Shown here one piece after another: positions 35,717 to 45,316 of a stretch of DNA of 64,000 nt. The position numbers and the translations under genes were made by a program. Under the pieces are notes generated by a model that was not told the DNA's origin, did no database searches, and saw only the letters and a program-made list of their open reading frames with translations. The stretch is from JAFEDN01 sp963818985. Lineage in GTDB: Bacteria; Pseudomonadota; Gammaproteobacteria; Coxiellales; Coxiellaceae. Position 1 is the first letter of the stretch. Each line of letters starts with the position of its first letter. The stretch is from contig CAWFUJ010000005.1 of the NCBI GenBank assembly GCA_963818985.1, forward strand, positions 1-64,000, read 5' to 3'.

Positions 35717-37621
35717 ATGGCAAAACCTAAATCGACAGGATATTCGGCAGAATCTATCGAGGTATTAAGCGGACTAGACCCGGTTAGACGCCGACCAGGC
35801 ATGTACACCGATACCAGCCGGCCTAACCATTTGGCCCATGAAGCCATTGACAATAGTGTTGATGAAGCCATCGCAGGCCATGCCGATCAGATTGATGTGA
35901 TCGTTTATAAAGATGGCTCTTTGGAAGTAATTGATAATGGTCGTGGCATGCCGGTAGACATTCATCCAGAATATAAAGTCAATGGCGTTGAACTGATTTT
36001 GACGAAGTTACACTCTGGCGCTAAATTTTCTAATAAAGATTATCAATTTTCTGGCGGCTTACATGGAGTAGGAATCTCGGTGGTCAATGCCTTGTCTAAG
36101 AAATTGATCGTTCGCGTGAAAAAAAAAGGCCATATCTATGAAATGCAATTTGCGGATGGTGAAAAAACTAAAGACCTTAAAGTGGTGGGCGATTGCCCAC
36201 CAAGAGAAACAGGAACCAGCGTGCGTTTTTGGCCCAATGAAAAATATTTCGATAACGTTAAATTTTCCGTTAACGAATTAAAACATAATCTACGTGCCAA
36301 AGCGGTATTATGTCCTGGATTACGCATTACTTTTGATGATGAACATGCGGATGAACATATCGAATGGTATTATCAAGGTGGTCTTAAGGATTATCTTAAC
36401 GACAGCATTGGCGATAGCATGCACCTTCCAGAAGAACCATTAATTGGCAATTTCAAAGCCGACACCGAGCAAGTCGATTGGGCCATTGCTTGGTTACCTG
36501 AAGATCCTACTAAAAAGCTAAGTGAAAGTTATGTCAATTTAATTCCCACCATTCAAGGCGGAACACATGTGAATGGATTACGCAGCGGTTTAGCAGAAGC
36601 GATGCGTGAATTTTGCGAACTACAAAAATTATTGCCCCGCGGAATAAAATTAACTCCCGAAGACTTATGGGAACATTGTAGTTATGTACTCTCGGTAAAA
36701 ATTCAGGAGCCTCAATTTGCCGGCCAAACTAAAGAACGATTAGCATCACGTCAATGCGCAACTTTTGTTGCTGGAGTCGTACATGATGCATTTAGTTTGT
36801 GGTTGAACCAAAATATTCAAGCCGGTAAAGAACTGGCTGAGCTTGCCATTTTCAATGCACAAAAACGCTTACAATTAAGTAAAAAAGTAACTCGCAAAAA
36901 AATCGTCACCGGACCCGCTTTACCGGGGAAATTAGCTGATTGTTCTCAACAAGATGTGAATACGTGCGAAATCTTTCTGGTTGAAGGAGACTCTGCAGGC
37001 GGTTCAGCAAAACAAGCCCGTGACCGAAACTTTCAAGCAGTGATGCCTTTGCGTGGTAAGATTTTGAATACCTGGGAAGTTAAATCCGACCAAGTCTTAG
37101 CGTCAACCGAAGTTCATGATATAGCGGTGGCCTTGGGTGTTGACCCTGGTTCCGACGATATCAGTGGCCTACGTTATGGAAAAATTTGTATTCTAGCGGA
37201 TGCAGATTCAGATGGCCTACATATTGCCACGCTTTTATGCGCTTTATTTTTAAAACATTTCAATAAATTAGTGATTGAGGGTCATATTTATATGGCCATG
37301 CCGCCTTTATATCGTATCGATATCGGTAAAGAAGTTTTTTATGCATTGGATGACGATGAAAAAAAGGGGATTTTAGATCGAATTGCCGCAGAAAAGAAGA
37401 AAGGTAAAGTCAATCTGCAACGGTTTAAAGGCTTAGGAGAAATGAATCCCATGCAATTACGCGAAACCACTATGAGCGCTCAAACCCGACGTTTAGTGCA
37501 ATTAACCATCAAACCTAAAGATAATAGCTCCCAAATATTAGACATGCTACTCGCCAAAAAACGCGCCAATGATCGACGCAACTGGCTGGAAGAAAAAGGC
37601 GACCTAGCAGAAATTGATTAA
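35717..37621 (+). CDS. parE: DNA topoisomerase IV subunit B
   Basis: ATPase subunit of topoisomerase IV, which decatenates daughter chromosomes. The GHKL ATPase part has EAIDNSVDEA, IDNGRGMP and the GGLHGVG loop. The TOPRIM part has EGDSAGGSAKQARDRNFQAV and the DADSDG Mg site, with the PLRGKILN junction. Start at ATG 35717 gives 634 residues, matching ParE rather than GyrB (about 800). Follows the DUF4282 gene by 5 bases; parC is not in the window. Confidence 0.97.
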   Translation: MAKPKSTGYSAESIEVLSGLDPVRRRPGMYTDTSRPNHLAHEAIDNSVDEAIAGHADQIDVIVYKDGSLEVIDNGRGMPVDIHPEYKVNGVELILTKLHSGAKFSNKDYQFSGGLHGVGISVVNALSKKLIVRVKKKGHIYEMQFADGEKTKDLKVVGDCPPRETGTSVRFWPNEKYFDNVKFSVNELKHNLRAKAVLCPGLRITFDDEHADEHIEWYYQGGLKDYLNDSIGDSMHLPEEPLIGNFKADTEQVDWAIAWLPEDPTKKLSESYVNLIPTIQGGTHVNGLRSGLAEAMREFCELQKLLPRGIKLTPEDLWEHCSYVLSVKIQEPQFAGQTKERLASRQCATFVAGVVHDAFSLWLNQNIQAGKELAELAIFNAQKRLQLSKKVTRKKIVTGPALPGKLADCSQQDVNTCEIFLVEGDSAGGSAKQARDRNFQAVMPLRGKILNTWEVKSDQVLASTEVHDIAVALGVDPGSDDISGLRYGKICILADADSDGLHIATLLCALFLKHFNKLVIEGHIYMAMPPLYRIDIGKEVFYALDDDEKKGILDRIAAEKKKGKVNLQRFKGLGEMNPMQLRETTMSAQTRRLVQLTIKPKDNSSQILDMLLAKKRANDRRNWLEEKGDLAEID

Positions 37622-37687
37622 TATTTTTAATAATATTCACTCCTTTCAAATAGAGAAATTCCTAATCTTCCTAGGTACAATCGCTGA

Positions 37688-37716
37688 TTGTCGTTTAGTT
37701 TTAATTTTGTTATTCT
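37688..37716 (+). promoter_or_regulatory. Putative sigma70 promoter of the orphan gene at 37752
   Basis: TTGTCG (37688-37693), a 17-base spacer and TATTCT (37711-37716), followed by an AAGGAG ribosome-binding site and ATG 37752. Confidence 0.5.
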
Positions 37717-37751
37717 CAAGTGAGGTTAAACCTAAGAAAAGGAGATAAAAG

Positions 37752-38765
37752 ATGAAATTTAGTTTTCTTGTTAGAAAAAAACAACCCTCTTCTAGTGCTG
37801 CCCCTGACTCAAAAAACTTACCGACAAATTCAGATACTTATGTCATTGAAAGTGAACCCCTTGATATACAAAAGCTACTTCCTGAAGGAGATAAAATAGT
37901 TGGCTATTATGAAAACGGAGCATGGAAAAGTTTAGCAGGTGAGCCATTAACAGTTAACGTTCCTCCTGCCGATGCTAAATTTGACACCCGTGAATTGGGA
38001 TTGGTGGGAATTTCACCACCTCCATTTACCGAAGCACATCTTCGTCTACTGACCCAAGAATATTTTTATGAAAACGAAAACACTGATTTGACTTCTCTTG
38101 AATGGCAAGCATCGAAAGATCTACCGATAACCAGTGAATTCAAAGGCCATGAAATTCGTTATTTAATAATGCCATACTCTTCACAAGAACAACAAGCCAC
38201 AGCCCTAGGTCTTCATGCATATTTACTCACTAATCATTATAAAGCTAGCATCAAGCCGACTAGGGAGATCCAAAAAACATCATTGATAGTAGATCTAACC
38301 GCTAGCCAACAACAGAAAAGATCATTATACCCAGCGGGTGAAGTGACTTTTTCTTTTTCAGTAAAGCCAAAGTATCTCGGTGATACAAAGATGGAACAAT
38401 CTTGCCAAATGGTAGCTCAAGGTGGATCTCTTTTATTTGAGCAAATAGCAACGACAAAAATTGTTTATACACGTGATTCAAAAAACCAAATAACTCACTT
38501 TGATATAACATGGACAGGAGTTCGGTTAATGACAACTCCCGAGGACATGGTGGAAAAAATGACGAAGCCGCCATTTAATCCAATTCCTCAAGCTTTTGTT
38601 CGAGAGAGTGTCAATTTTAATACCTCCGTTAAGCCTCCTGAACCCGTACAGCCTTCTCAAACAGGTCTTTTTGCTACTCGGAAATTCAGTATGGATACCG
38701 AACACAAGAAGAATCAGGCAGGTATTAATAGCTCGACCACCATCAAGTTTGACAGTCATTTTTAA
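37752..38765 (+). CDS. Orphan protein of unknown function
   Basis: 337 residues, not recognised. It has no classical signal peptide. It begins MKFSFLVRKKQPSSSAAP, so a short basic N-terminus precedes a mixed alpha/beta body with many Pro- and Thr-rich loops; two Val-rich strand segments (LIVDLTASQQ and VTFSFSVKPKYLG) suggest beta structure. The C-terminal ~60 residues are polar. Own promoter-like sequence and a strong AAAGGAG ribosome-binding site favour a real gene. Followed by a 10-bp hairpin. Confidence 0.5.
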   Translation: MKFSFLVRKKQPSSSAAPDSKNLPTNSDTYVIESEPLDIQKLLPEGDKIVGYYENGAWKSLAGEPLTVNVPPADAKFDTRELGLVGISPPPFTEAHLRLLTQEYFYENENTDLTSLEWQASKDLPITSEFKGHEIRYLIMPYSSQEQQATALGLHAYLLTNHYKASIKPTREIQKTSLIVDLTASQQQKRSLYPAGEVTFSFSVKPKYLGDTKMEQSCQMVAQGGSLLFEQIATTKIVYTRDSKNQITHFDITWTGVRLMTTPEDMVEKMTKPPFNPIPQAFVRESVNFNTSVKPPEPVQPSQTGLFATRKFSMDTEHKKNQAGINSSTTIKFDSHF

Positions 38766-38784
38766 TTCCTGGCCTTAACATTTC

Positions 38785-38812
38785 ATCCCGGAAAGAGAAG
38801 TATTTCCGGGAT
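38785..38812 (+). terminator. Hairpin after the orphan gene
   Basis: ATCCCGGAAA and TTTCCGGGAT form a perfect 10-bp stem with an 8-base loop, 20 bases after the stop. No T-tract follows, so terminator status is only likely. Confidence 0.45.
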
Positions 38813-38852
38813 ATGTTGCGAATAAAGACAAAATCCTGCACAATATTCAAGT

Positions 38853-39743
38853 ATGGTTAACAATTCCCGTTCATCAATTCCAGTGCATATTCAATTATGT
38901 CTTTGGCTAACTGTAATTTTTTGGTCTTCAGCTCTGGTGGCGATACGTATTGGTTTGCAAGGCTATAGTCCTGGAGGTTTGGCACTATTACGTTATTTAG
39001 TCGCCTCATTATGCCTGCTAATTTTATATTTGAAATTGCCACACCGCCATGTGCCTTCTTTCCGTGATTTATTATATATTATTTTTATCGGCATTATTGG
39101 TATTGGCATTTATAATATTCTCATCAATTATGGGGAAATTGTGGTCCCGGCAGGAATTGCGGGATTTATTATTGGCATGATGCCCGTCTTTACTATTATT
39201 TTTGCTTTTGTTTTATTAAAAGAAAGAGTACCCATTAAAAGTTGGCTGGGAGTTTTACTTAGTTTCATCGGTTTATTTTTAATTGCATGTTCACAGACAG
39301 AAGAATTTAAATTTCAAATGGGTCTTTTTTACATTTTAATCGCCGCAATTTTGGGCAGTTATTATTCTGTCGTACAAAAGACCTTGTTCGACCGTTATCA
39401 CCCCTTGGAATTAGTTATTCTCACCATTTGGGGTGGCACTTTAATTATGTTGTTTTATCTGCCTGATATGATTAAGGAAATCCCCAAGGCTCCTTGGCAA
39501 TCTACCGCAGCAGCGGTTTATTTGGGAATTTTCCCAGCAGCAATTGCCTACGCATTATGGAATTATGCTATATCGAAAGCACCGGCAGGCCGCTCCTCAA
39601 TTTATCTGTATGCTATGCCAATTATAGCCACTTTATTAGGTATGATTATATTGCATGAATACCCACAGCCTTTTGAATTAATCGGTGGGCTCATTACCTT
39701 ATTCGGCGCCCTAACCATGAATTTTTTTTACAGTCGCGATTAG
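38853..39743 (+). CDS. EamA/DMT-family transporter
   Basis: 296-residue inner-membrane protein with ten hydrophobic helices and the two EamA repeats (first around residues 15-145, second around 155-290). Characteristic are FWSSALVAIRIGL near the start, ALLRYLVAS, and the mirrored AIAYALWNYAISKAP segment. Members export amino acids or other metabolites; the substrate cannot be told from sequence. Stand-alone gene, ending just before family A copy A2. Confidence 0.9.
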   Translation: MVNNSRSSIPVHIQLCLWLTVIFWSSALVAIRIGLQGYSPGGLALLRYLVASLCLLILYLKLPHRHVPSFRDLLYIIFIGIIGIGIYNILINYGEIVVPAGIAGFIIGMMPVFTIIFAFVLLKERVPIKSWLGVLLSFIGLFLIACSQTEEFKFQMGLFYILIAAILGSYYSVVQKTLFDRYHPLELVILTIWGGTLIMLFYLPDMIKEIPKAPWQSTAAAVYLGIFPAAIAYALWNYAISKAPAGRSSIYLYAMPIIATLLGMIILHEYPQPFELIGGLITLFGALTMNFFYSRD

Positions 39744-39751
39744 ACTAAAAA

Positions 39752-39899
39752 TAAAAATCATTTTCATAGAAAATTCTTTGCGCCATGGGGATCGCAAGGG
39801 GGAGCTGCGCGAAGCGCTCCCCCTTCATTGTGAGCATCGGCTTCGCTGAGCGCAGCATAAAATAGAGCTCAATTTCTCGCTGTACTCAGCGAGAAATTG
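39752..39899 (+). repeat. Family A three-hairpin repeat (copy A2)
   Basis: Same order of hairpins as the other copies. One G is missing in the CCATGGGG block. Hairpin 3 at 39870-39899 has arms CAATTTCTCGC / GCGAGAAATTG, different from other copies but still fully paired. Confidence 0.85.
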
Positions 39900-39976
39900 C
39901 GCCCGCTGTTGACAATTTTCTTTAACCATTTTACGATTCCCTCAGTTTTTTAAGAAGATTAAACGGATGGGCTAAT

Positions 39977-40516
39977 ATGGTGGAAAGGAAGCTTCAATTG
40001 CTTAATATTTTAAATCGATATGATTTCTCGGCTTTAGCAGCTGCAGAGGAGAATCCAAAAATCCGTCGCCGGTTTTTAGGTTTAGATTTATTGAAGCAAG
40101 GTAAAAATTTTCGTGAAGCTGCGGAAATTATTGAAGTTAGTTGGGTATCGTTGCGAAATTGGTTACATCGGTATGAAAGAAGTGATCTCGCTGGACTCAA
40201 CAATCAGCCACGACGCGGCCGCCATAGTCGCTTCAAAAATAACCAAATCGAGCCTTTTAGAGAAGCTATCCTCAAACTAAATAAACAATTTCTAAGCCAA
40301 GGTAAAAAAATTCGCGGCCACCATATTCAAAAATTACTTTACGATAAGTTTAATACCAACTACACCCTAGACAGCGTCTATAAATTATTACGTCGCTTAG
40401 ATTTGATGATCATGAATATTAATAAACCCAAACAAACAACACATAAAATCAATTCGTGGGTTAACAATATGCCTCTAACGGGCGGTCAGCAAAAAACAAA
40501 AGAATTCTGGTGCTAA
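39977..40516 (+). pseudogene. IS630-type transposase N-terminal part (HTH plus winged helix)
   Basis: 179 residues. An HTH segment (GKNFREAAEIIEVSWVSLRNW), the linker LAGLNNQPRRGRHSRF and a second winged HTH with IRGHHIQKLLYDKF..TLDSVYKLLRRLDL are the DNA-binding half of IS630 transposases. The DDE catalytic half is absent; the frame ends in a non-homologous tail. It may be a remnant of a two-frame IS or a captured DNA-binding protein. It sits exactly between two family A copies in the same orientation. Confidence 0.65.
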
Positions 40517-40573
40517 TTCAGCAGTTCTCGGTAAATTTAACTACCAGTTTTAATGGAATAAATCATCTTATAA

Positions 40574-40720
40574 AAAACAATTTTCGTAGAAATTCCCTAT
40601 GCCATGGGGGATCGCAAAGGGGAGCAGCGCGAAGCGCTCCCCCTTCATTGGGAGCATCGGCTATGCCGAGCGGAGCATAAAAACAGAAATCAATTCTCGC
40701 TGTACCCAGCGAGAATTGAT
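40574..40720 (+). repeat. Family A three-hairpin repeat (copy A3)
   Basis: Starts with AAAAACAATTTTCGTAG and ends with hairpin 3 (40690-40719; arms TCAATTCTCGC / GCGAGAATTGA). Lies in the lptD leader, 68 bases before its start codon. Confidence 0.85.
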
Positions 40721-40787
40721 GGCATAGAACACAGAAAAAGTGTAGAATACTCTTTTATTATTATTCAAGCGACCGGCAAGTATAACT

Positions 40788-43337
40788 GTGAAACCATCCA
40801 TAAGCGCATATATTATCCGAACCTTCATACCGTTGCTTTTTATTTGCATCCCCTGGTTAAGTGTTTTAGCTTATGGAAATAAAGATGTGGCTAATTTATT
40901 AGGTTGGATACCTAATCCTAATGCCAATCTTTGCCAAGGATATTACGGGGAGCCAGACATATTAACCAAAAATCCAATCCCCACCCCTATTTCGCATGTT
41001 CCTACGCAAATTACCTATTCAGGGTCGGGCAATTTTTATAATTTTGGCCAATCTGTTCTTAATAAAAATATTGTGATGACCCAGCCTGGACGCATGTCTC
41101 AGGCAGATAAAGCCCTCGTTTATCGCGATAGTCAGAGTGGTCAAATCAGTTATGTCCGTTTAGAGGGTCATGTACAAGTGCGTGAATCAGGAAAATTGTT
41201 GGCCGGCCCATATTGTACAATTCATCTTGATAACCACACCATTGAAACCGGACCACTGGCTTATCATCTATTTGAAGATCCAAAGAATATGAATTTTGTC
41301 ATTCATCCCTATGATGCTTGGGGTACCGCCAGCAAAACTTTTCGAAACGCCTCCGGGATCATGAGCTTGTGGAATGCGACCTATACCACTTGCGCTCCCA
41401 CTGACCCTGCCTGGCAGATTTCTGCTGGTCATCTCATTTTAAATCAAAGGGACGGATTTGCTACTGCCTATGACATGAAACTGAAGTTTTATAACGTCCC
41501 CATACTCTATGTACCGATTTATTCTTTTCCTATCGATAATCGGCGTAAAACAGGATTTTTAACCCCAGATGTTTCTTATGAGTCTAAAAATGGTTTGCAG
41601 ATGTCTCTGCCTTACTATTGGAATTTAGCTCCAAATTATGATCTGACTACCACTCCTAAATACATGGAAAATCGAGGTTTCCAATTTAATAACTTGTTTC
41701 GCTATCTACTCAGCCCAGGCAATGATGGAAAAGTTTATTTAAGTATTGTGCCAAATGATAATGCATTTAAAGATTTTCAAAGAGAAACCTTATCAAATCC
41801 TCCTCCGGCTCCCCCTGACGTTTCTCTCAAGCCTTATCTAAATGACTTACAAGCAGATAGTCAGTTTCGAGGCTTCATGCATTTTCAACATAATTTAGCA
41901 TTTGATGAAAACTGGACAGGTCATTTACAGGCAAATTATACCACTGATGATTATTTCTTTAGAGATTTCGGTAATGTTTACAACGATATTGTTGCCAATC
42001 AGCTTCTCAATCAAGCTGATATAGAATATAAAAATAACCATTGGAATTTTATCGGCTTACTGCAAGGCTACCAAACACTGCACCGCATCGATCAAGCAGC
42101 AAATCCTGCAATTAATCAATATTTACGACTGCCAGAATTAGATTTCAGCGGGAATTTTATCGATTTTTGGCGCGGCAATGATTTTGCAATCAGCGGACAA
42201 TCGGTTAATTTTGTTTATAGAAGTGATTTCAATCCCACTACTTTGCAGAAACCAATCGGAGAGCGTCTGCATTTACGACCTGCTCTTAGTCACCCTTTTA
42301 ATGGGGATTACGGCTTTATTACCCCACAATTAGCATTGGATAGTACCTCTTATGCAACTGAATTGGCGGCAGAAGAGGGTGAAAGCTTCCGCAAACAATT
42401 TGATGCCAGCCGGAACATCCCCATTTTCAATATCGATAGTGGATTGTATTTTAATCAGCGTTTGCAAATTAATGGAGCGCCTTTTTTGGCGACACTTGAA
42501 CCCAGACTTTTTTATCTGTATATACCCTTTTTAAATCAAAACAAGTATCCTAATTTCGATTCAGAGTTATTACCATTTACATTTTCACAATTATTCGACG
42601 TCAACCGTTTTACCAGTTATGACCGTTTAGAAAATGCAAATCAATTAAGTTTTGGCATAACCAGTCGTATATTAGATAACAATTCTTTGTTTCAAAAATT
42701 TAAATTCGAATTTGGTTTTGGATATTATTTTCAATCACCTAAAGTTTGTTTAGATCCGAATGATTGTCAAACCAGTTATCGATATATATCACCCGATTCC
42801 TATCTAACACCCTTAATCACACAATTAACGTATTTTCCTATTCAAAATTGGTCTGCTACCGCAAGTTACGCTTGGGACAGTAATTTAGGAAAAACTAATA
42901 ATGCGCAAATAGGCATTAACTATAATCTAAAACAAATGTATGTTTTTAACATAAATTACCAATTTGTTCGCGAACCAAATGGTGATCCAGTAGATCACTT
43001 TAATTTAAGCAATGACACAAATTTAATTTCCTCGGGTGTGGCTTGGCCTCTCTCCAAAAATTGGAATGGATTAGCTTATGCGTCTTACAATATTAGCAAA
43101 CAGCGACCAGATACTTATTATGGGGGATTGCAGTATGATACTTGCTGCTGGACCTTTCGAGTAATTGCCTCGAGAAGTTTTAGTAGCCAAGAAGCCAACG
43201 AAAAGGGTGAGCCAGTGAATATATTTAAAAATTCGTACTATGTGCAACTTCAATTAAAAAGTTTGGGTAATGTCGGAAATTCAGCCACTTCCTTGCTAGC
43301 CAATACTCTTTCCGGTTATCTAGATCCATTTAAATAA
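40788..43337 (+). CDS. lptD: LPS-assembly outer membrane protein LptD
   Basis: Beta-barrel that inserts LPS into the outer leaflet together with LptE. An N-terminal signal peptide is followed by the beta-jellyroll (LptA-like) domain at about residues 60-190 and a C-terminal barrel. A Cys pattern typical of LptD is visible: one Cys near residue 49 (NLCQGYY), one in YTTCAPTDPAW and the CC pair in YDTCCWTFRV near the end, which make the long-range disulfides. GTG start at 40788. In many gammaproteobacteria lptD is followed by surA-pdxA-rsmA; here a regulator gene on the other strand intervenes. Confidence 0.95.
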   Translation: MKPSISAYIIRTFIPLLFICIPWLSVLAYGNKDVANLLGWIPNPNANLCQGYYGEPDILTKNPIPTPISHVPTQITYSGSGNFYNFGQSVLNKNIVMTQPGRMSQADKALVYRDSQSGQISYVRLEGHVQVRESGKLLAGPYCTIHLDNHTIETGPLAYHLFEDPKNMNFVIHPYDAWGTASKTFRNASGIMSLWNATYTTCAPTDPAWQISAGHLILNQRDGFATAYDMKLKFYNVPILYVPIYSFPIDNRRKTGFLTPDVSYESKNGLQMSLPYYWNLAPNYDLTTTPKYMENRGFQFNNLFRYLLSPGNDGKVYLSIVPNDNAFKDFQRETLSNPPPAPPDVSLKPYLNDLQADSQFRGFMHFQHNLAFDENWTGHLQANYTTDDYFFRDFGNVYNDIVANQLLNQADIEYKNNHWNFIGLLQGYQTLHRIDQAANPAINQYLRLPELDFSGNFIDFWRGNDFAISGQSVNFVYRSDFNPTTLQKPIGERLHLRPALSHPFNGDYGFITPQLALDSTSYATELAAEEGESFRKQFDASRNIPIFNIDSGLYFNQRLQINGAPFLATLEPRLFYLYIPFLNQNKYPNFDSELLPFTFSQLFDVNRFTSYDRLENANQLSFGITSRILDNNSLFQKFKFEFGFGYYFQSPKVCLDPNDCQTSYRYISPDSYLTPLITQLTYFPIQNWSATASYAWDSNLGKTNNAQIGINYNLKQMYVFNINYQFVREPNGDPVDHFNLSNDTNLISSGVAWPLSKNWNGLAYASYNISKQRPDTYYGGLQYDTCCWTFRVIASRSFSSQEANEKGEPVNIFKNSYYVQLQLKSLGNVGNSATSLLANTLSGYLDPFK

Positions 43338-43344
43338 TTAGTGC

Positions 43345-43385
43345 GTCATCCCCCGGCGGCGCTAGCTGTCATCCCGTGGGATGAC
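43345..43385. repeat. Family C palindrome (copy C4)
   Basis: GTCATCCCCC.. followed by GTCATCCCGTGGGATGAC, a short perfect palindrome with a decayed left neighbour, between the convergent ends of lptD and the regulator gene. Confidence 0.65.
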
Positions 43386-43390
43386 GAAAC

Positions 43391-44050
43391 TCAAGCGGGC
43401 TGGGCTGCTGCTTCTTCTAACTCAATAATGCCATGTTGAACGGCCATCAAGGTCAGCGCCACATCATTTTTTACATTTAGTTTTTCAAAAATACGGCTGC
43501 GATAACTATGAATGGTTTTACCACTCAAGTGAAGCTTCCGCGCAATAGTTCTCACTGAAACGCCACGAATAACCATCAACATAACTTCCATTTCACGATC
43601 AGATAAAGAATTAAAAGAAGAATTAGTTTTATAGTCTATCTTTGCTAGCGCTAAACGGCTGGCTATCTCTGGACTAATGACGCGTTCCCCTAATGCTACT
43701 GTTTTTACAGCTTTAATTAATTCTTCTCGAGTGCTTCCCTTAGTTAAATACCCTAGGACACCGGCTTCAAGTAATCGGAATGGAAACAAGTCGTTAATAG
43801 CGGAGGTGACTATTAAAATTTTTATGTCAGGTTGAATTCGCAATAATTTATGAGTGACTTCAAGTCCAGAAATATCAGGTAATTTAAAATCTAAAATGAC
43901 AACATCAGGACGTAAATCTTTTACTACTTGTACACCTTCCAATCCAGTTGCAGCTTCTCCTACGACTTGCATTCCTTTCACTTCTTTAAGCATTTGTCGT
44001 ATGCCAGCACGAACTAAAAGATGATCCTCAATTAATACGATCTTTATCAA
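43391..44050 (-). CDS. letA: LuxR-type response regulator, LetA/GacA/UvrY type
   Basis: 219-residue response regulator. The receiver has the acidic pair near residues 8-9, the phosphoacceptor D54 in VVILDFKLPDISG and a conserved Lys in LTKGS. The C-terminal LuxR HTH (about residues 145-210) includes LSDREMEVMLMVIRGVSVRTIARKL, as in UvrY/GacA/LetA. In Legionellales LetA activates small RNAs that sequester CsrA, driving the replicative-to-transmissive switch; csrA itself is in this window. No kinase gene is adjacent, which is typical. The symbol is tentative (gacA or uvrY elsewhere). Confidence 0.85.
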   Translation of the reverse strand: MIKIVLIEDHLLVRAGIRQMLKEVKGMQVVGEAATGLEGVQVVKDLRPDVVILDFKLPDISGLEVTHKLLRIQPDIKILIVTSAINDLFPFRLLEAGVLGYLTKGSTREELIKAVKTVALGERVISPEIASRLALAKIDYKTNSSFNSLSDREMEVMLMVIRGVSVRTIARKLHLSGKTIHSYRSRIFEKLNVKNDVALTLMAVQHGIIELEEAAAQPA

Positions 44051-44199
44051 TTCTATTTTTCCTCTGTAATCTTTTGCTTAAATATACGTGATTTATTATC
44101 AATTGTACATGCAGATTTATTGCTGTTGGGATTTGCACCTATCTGATAAATATTTCATAATGCCTGTTCTGTTATTTAATGTGTGGGGGATTTCTCGTC

Positions 44200-45174
44200 A
44201 TGAATAAAAAAATCATATCGGTATTAATTGCATTCACTTTTTTTATTGTGTCGACTGCAGATGCTAACACCGAAGCGAATGTTCCCCTCAATCACATTGT
44301 TGCCATTGTCAACGATGAGATTATCACTCAAAGCGAGTTGGATACAGCCATTGGGCAATTACAAAGAGATTTGGCGGCAAGGAATCTTCCAATCCCGGCA
44401 GAAAAAACTTTACATGATGAAGCATTAACTGGGGTCATAAATTTCCGTTTACAATTGCAAATAGCAGCACGCGCCGGAATTAAAACCTCTGACAAAGAGG
44501 TTGATGATGCCATAGGGCGCATTGCAGAAGCTAACCATTTAACCTTAGAACAATTAAAAGAGCAGTTGGCTCTACAAAAAACTAATTACGTTGAATTTCG
44601 TAATCAACTTAAAGACCAAATCATTGTTAACAAACTGCAGCAACAAATGGCCAGTGGTAGAATTAAAATAACTGACAAAGAAGTGACAGAATTCAAACAA
44701 AAATATCAAAGCGCTTTAGCTAACACAAATGCACAATATCATTTCATAGATTTTTTCCTCCCACTCGCAGAAAATGCGACTGCAGCCGAATCAAATCGCA
44801 CTTTAAAAGAAGCTCAAGACATTCAGCAAAAGCTTATTCACCAAGAGGACATTAATAAAATTGTACCCCCCTATCGTGATTTAGGTTGGCGTGAAAAAGC
44901 TAATATACCTCAAATATTTGTCGACCAATTACCTAAACTCAATCAAAATATTTCTTTGCCGTTTAGGGCTCCCAATGGATATCATGTCTTAAAGTTAATA
45001 GAAGTTCGCAATGATAAAGCCCAAATACCGAGTGACGATCAAATTCGTCAATTGCTTGCACGTCAGAAAGTTGAAGAAGTTGTAAAAATTGAATTAGATA
45101 AATTACGCCATCAATCTTACATACAAATTATGCCAGAATCAGAAGAAGAAAAACAAAACAGGAATTCACGTTGA
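44200..45174 (+). CDS. surA: Periplasmic chaperone SurA
   Basis: Chaperone/PPIase escorting outer-membrane proteins, including LptD, to the BAM complex. The ATG at 44200 is preferred to the upstream GTG because it gives a normal signal peptide (SVLIAFTFFIVSTADA) with a GGGGG sequence upstream. The N-terminal chaperone domain (LNHIVAIVNDEIITQSELD) is clear. At 324 residues it has room for one parvulin-like module (region ~170-280, where DLGWREKANIPQIFVDQL and GYHVLKLIEVR are parvulin-like), not the two of E. coli SurA. First gene of surA-(repeat)-pdxA-rsmA. Confidence 0.92.
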   Translation: MNKKIISVLIAFTFFIVSTADANTEANVPLNHIVAIVNDEIITQSELDTAIGQLQRDLAARNLPIPAEKTLHDEALTGVINFRLQLQIAARAGIKTSDKEVDDAIGRIAEANHLTLEQLKEQLALQKTNYVEFRNQLKDQIIVNKLQQQMASGRIKITDKEVTEFKQKYQSALANTNAQYHFIDFFLPLAENATAAESNRTLKEAQDIQQKLIHQEDINKIVPPYRDLGWREKANIPQIFVDQLPKLNQNISLPFRAPNGYHVLKLIEVRNDKAQIPSDDQIRQLLARQKVEEVVKIELDKLRHQSYIQIMPESEEEKQNRNSR

Positions 45175-45182
45175 AGAAATTT

Positions 45183-45312
45183 TCCTTACGCCATGGGGGA
45201 TCGCAAGGGGGAGCTGCGCGAAGCGCTCCCCCTTCACTTCGAGCAATCGGCTTTGCCGATGCACAGGATATAAAACAGGAAGCCATGGACGCTGTACTCA
45301 GCGGGAATGGCT
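45183..45312 (+). repeat. Family A three-hairpin repeat (copy A4), inside the surA-pdxA unit
   Basis: Shortest leader, but with hairpins 1 and 2 intact. Hairpin 3 is the most diverged: outer stem AGCCAT / ATGGCT and inner GC / GC remain paired around mismatches. It ends 4 bases before the pdxA start codon. Confidence 0.85.
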
Positions 45313-45316
45313 GATC

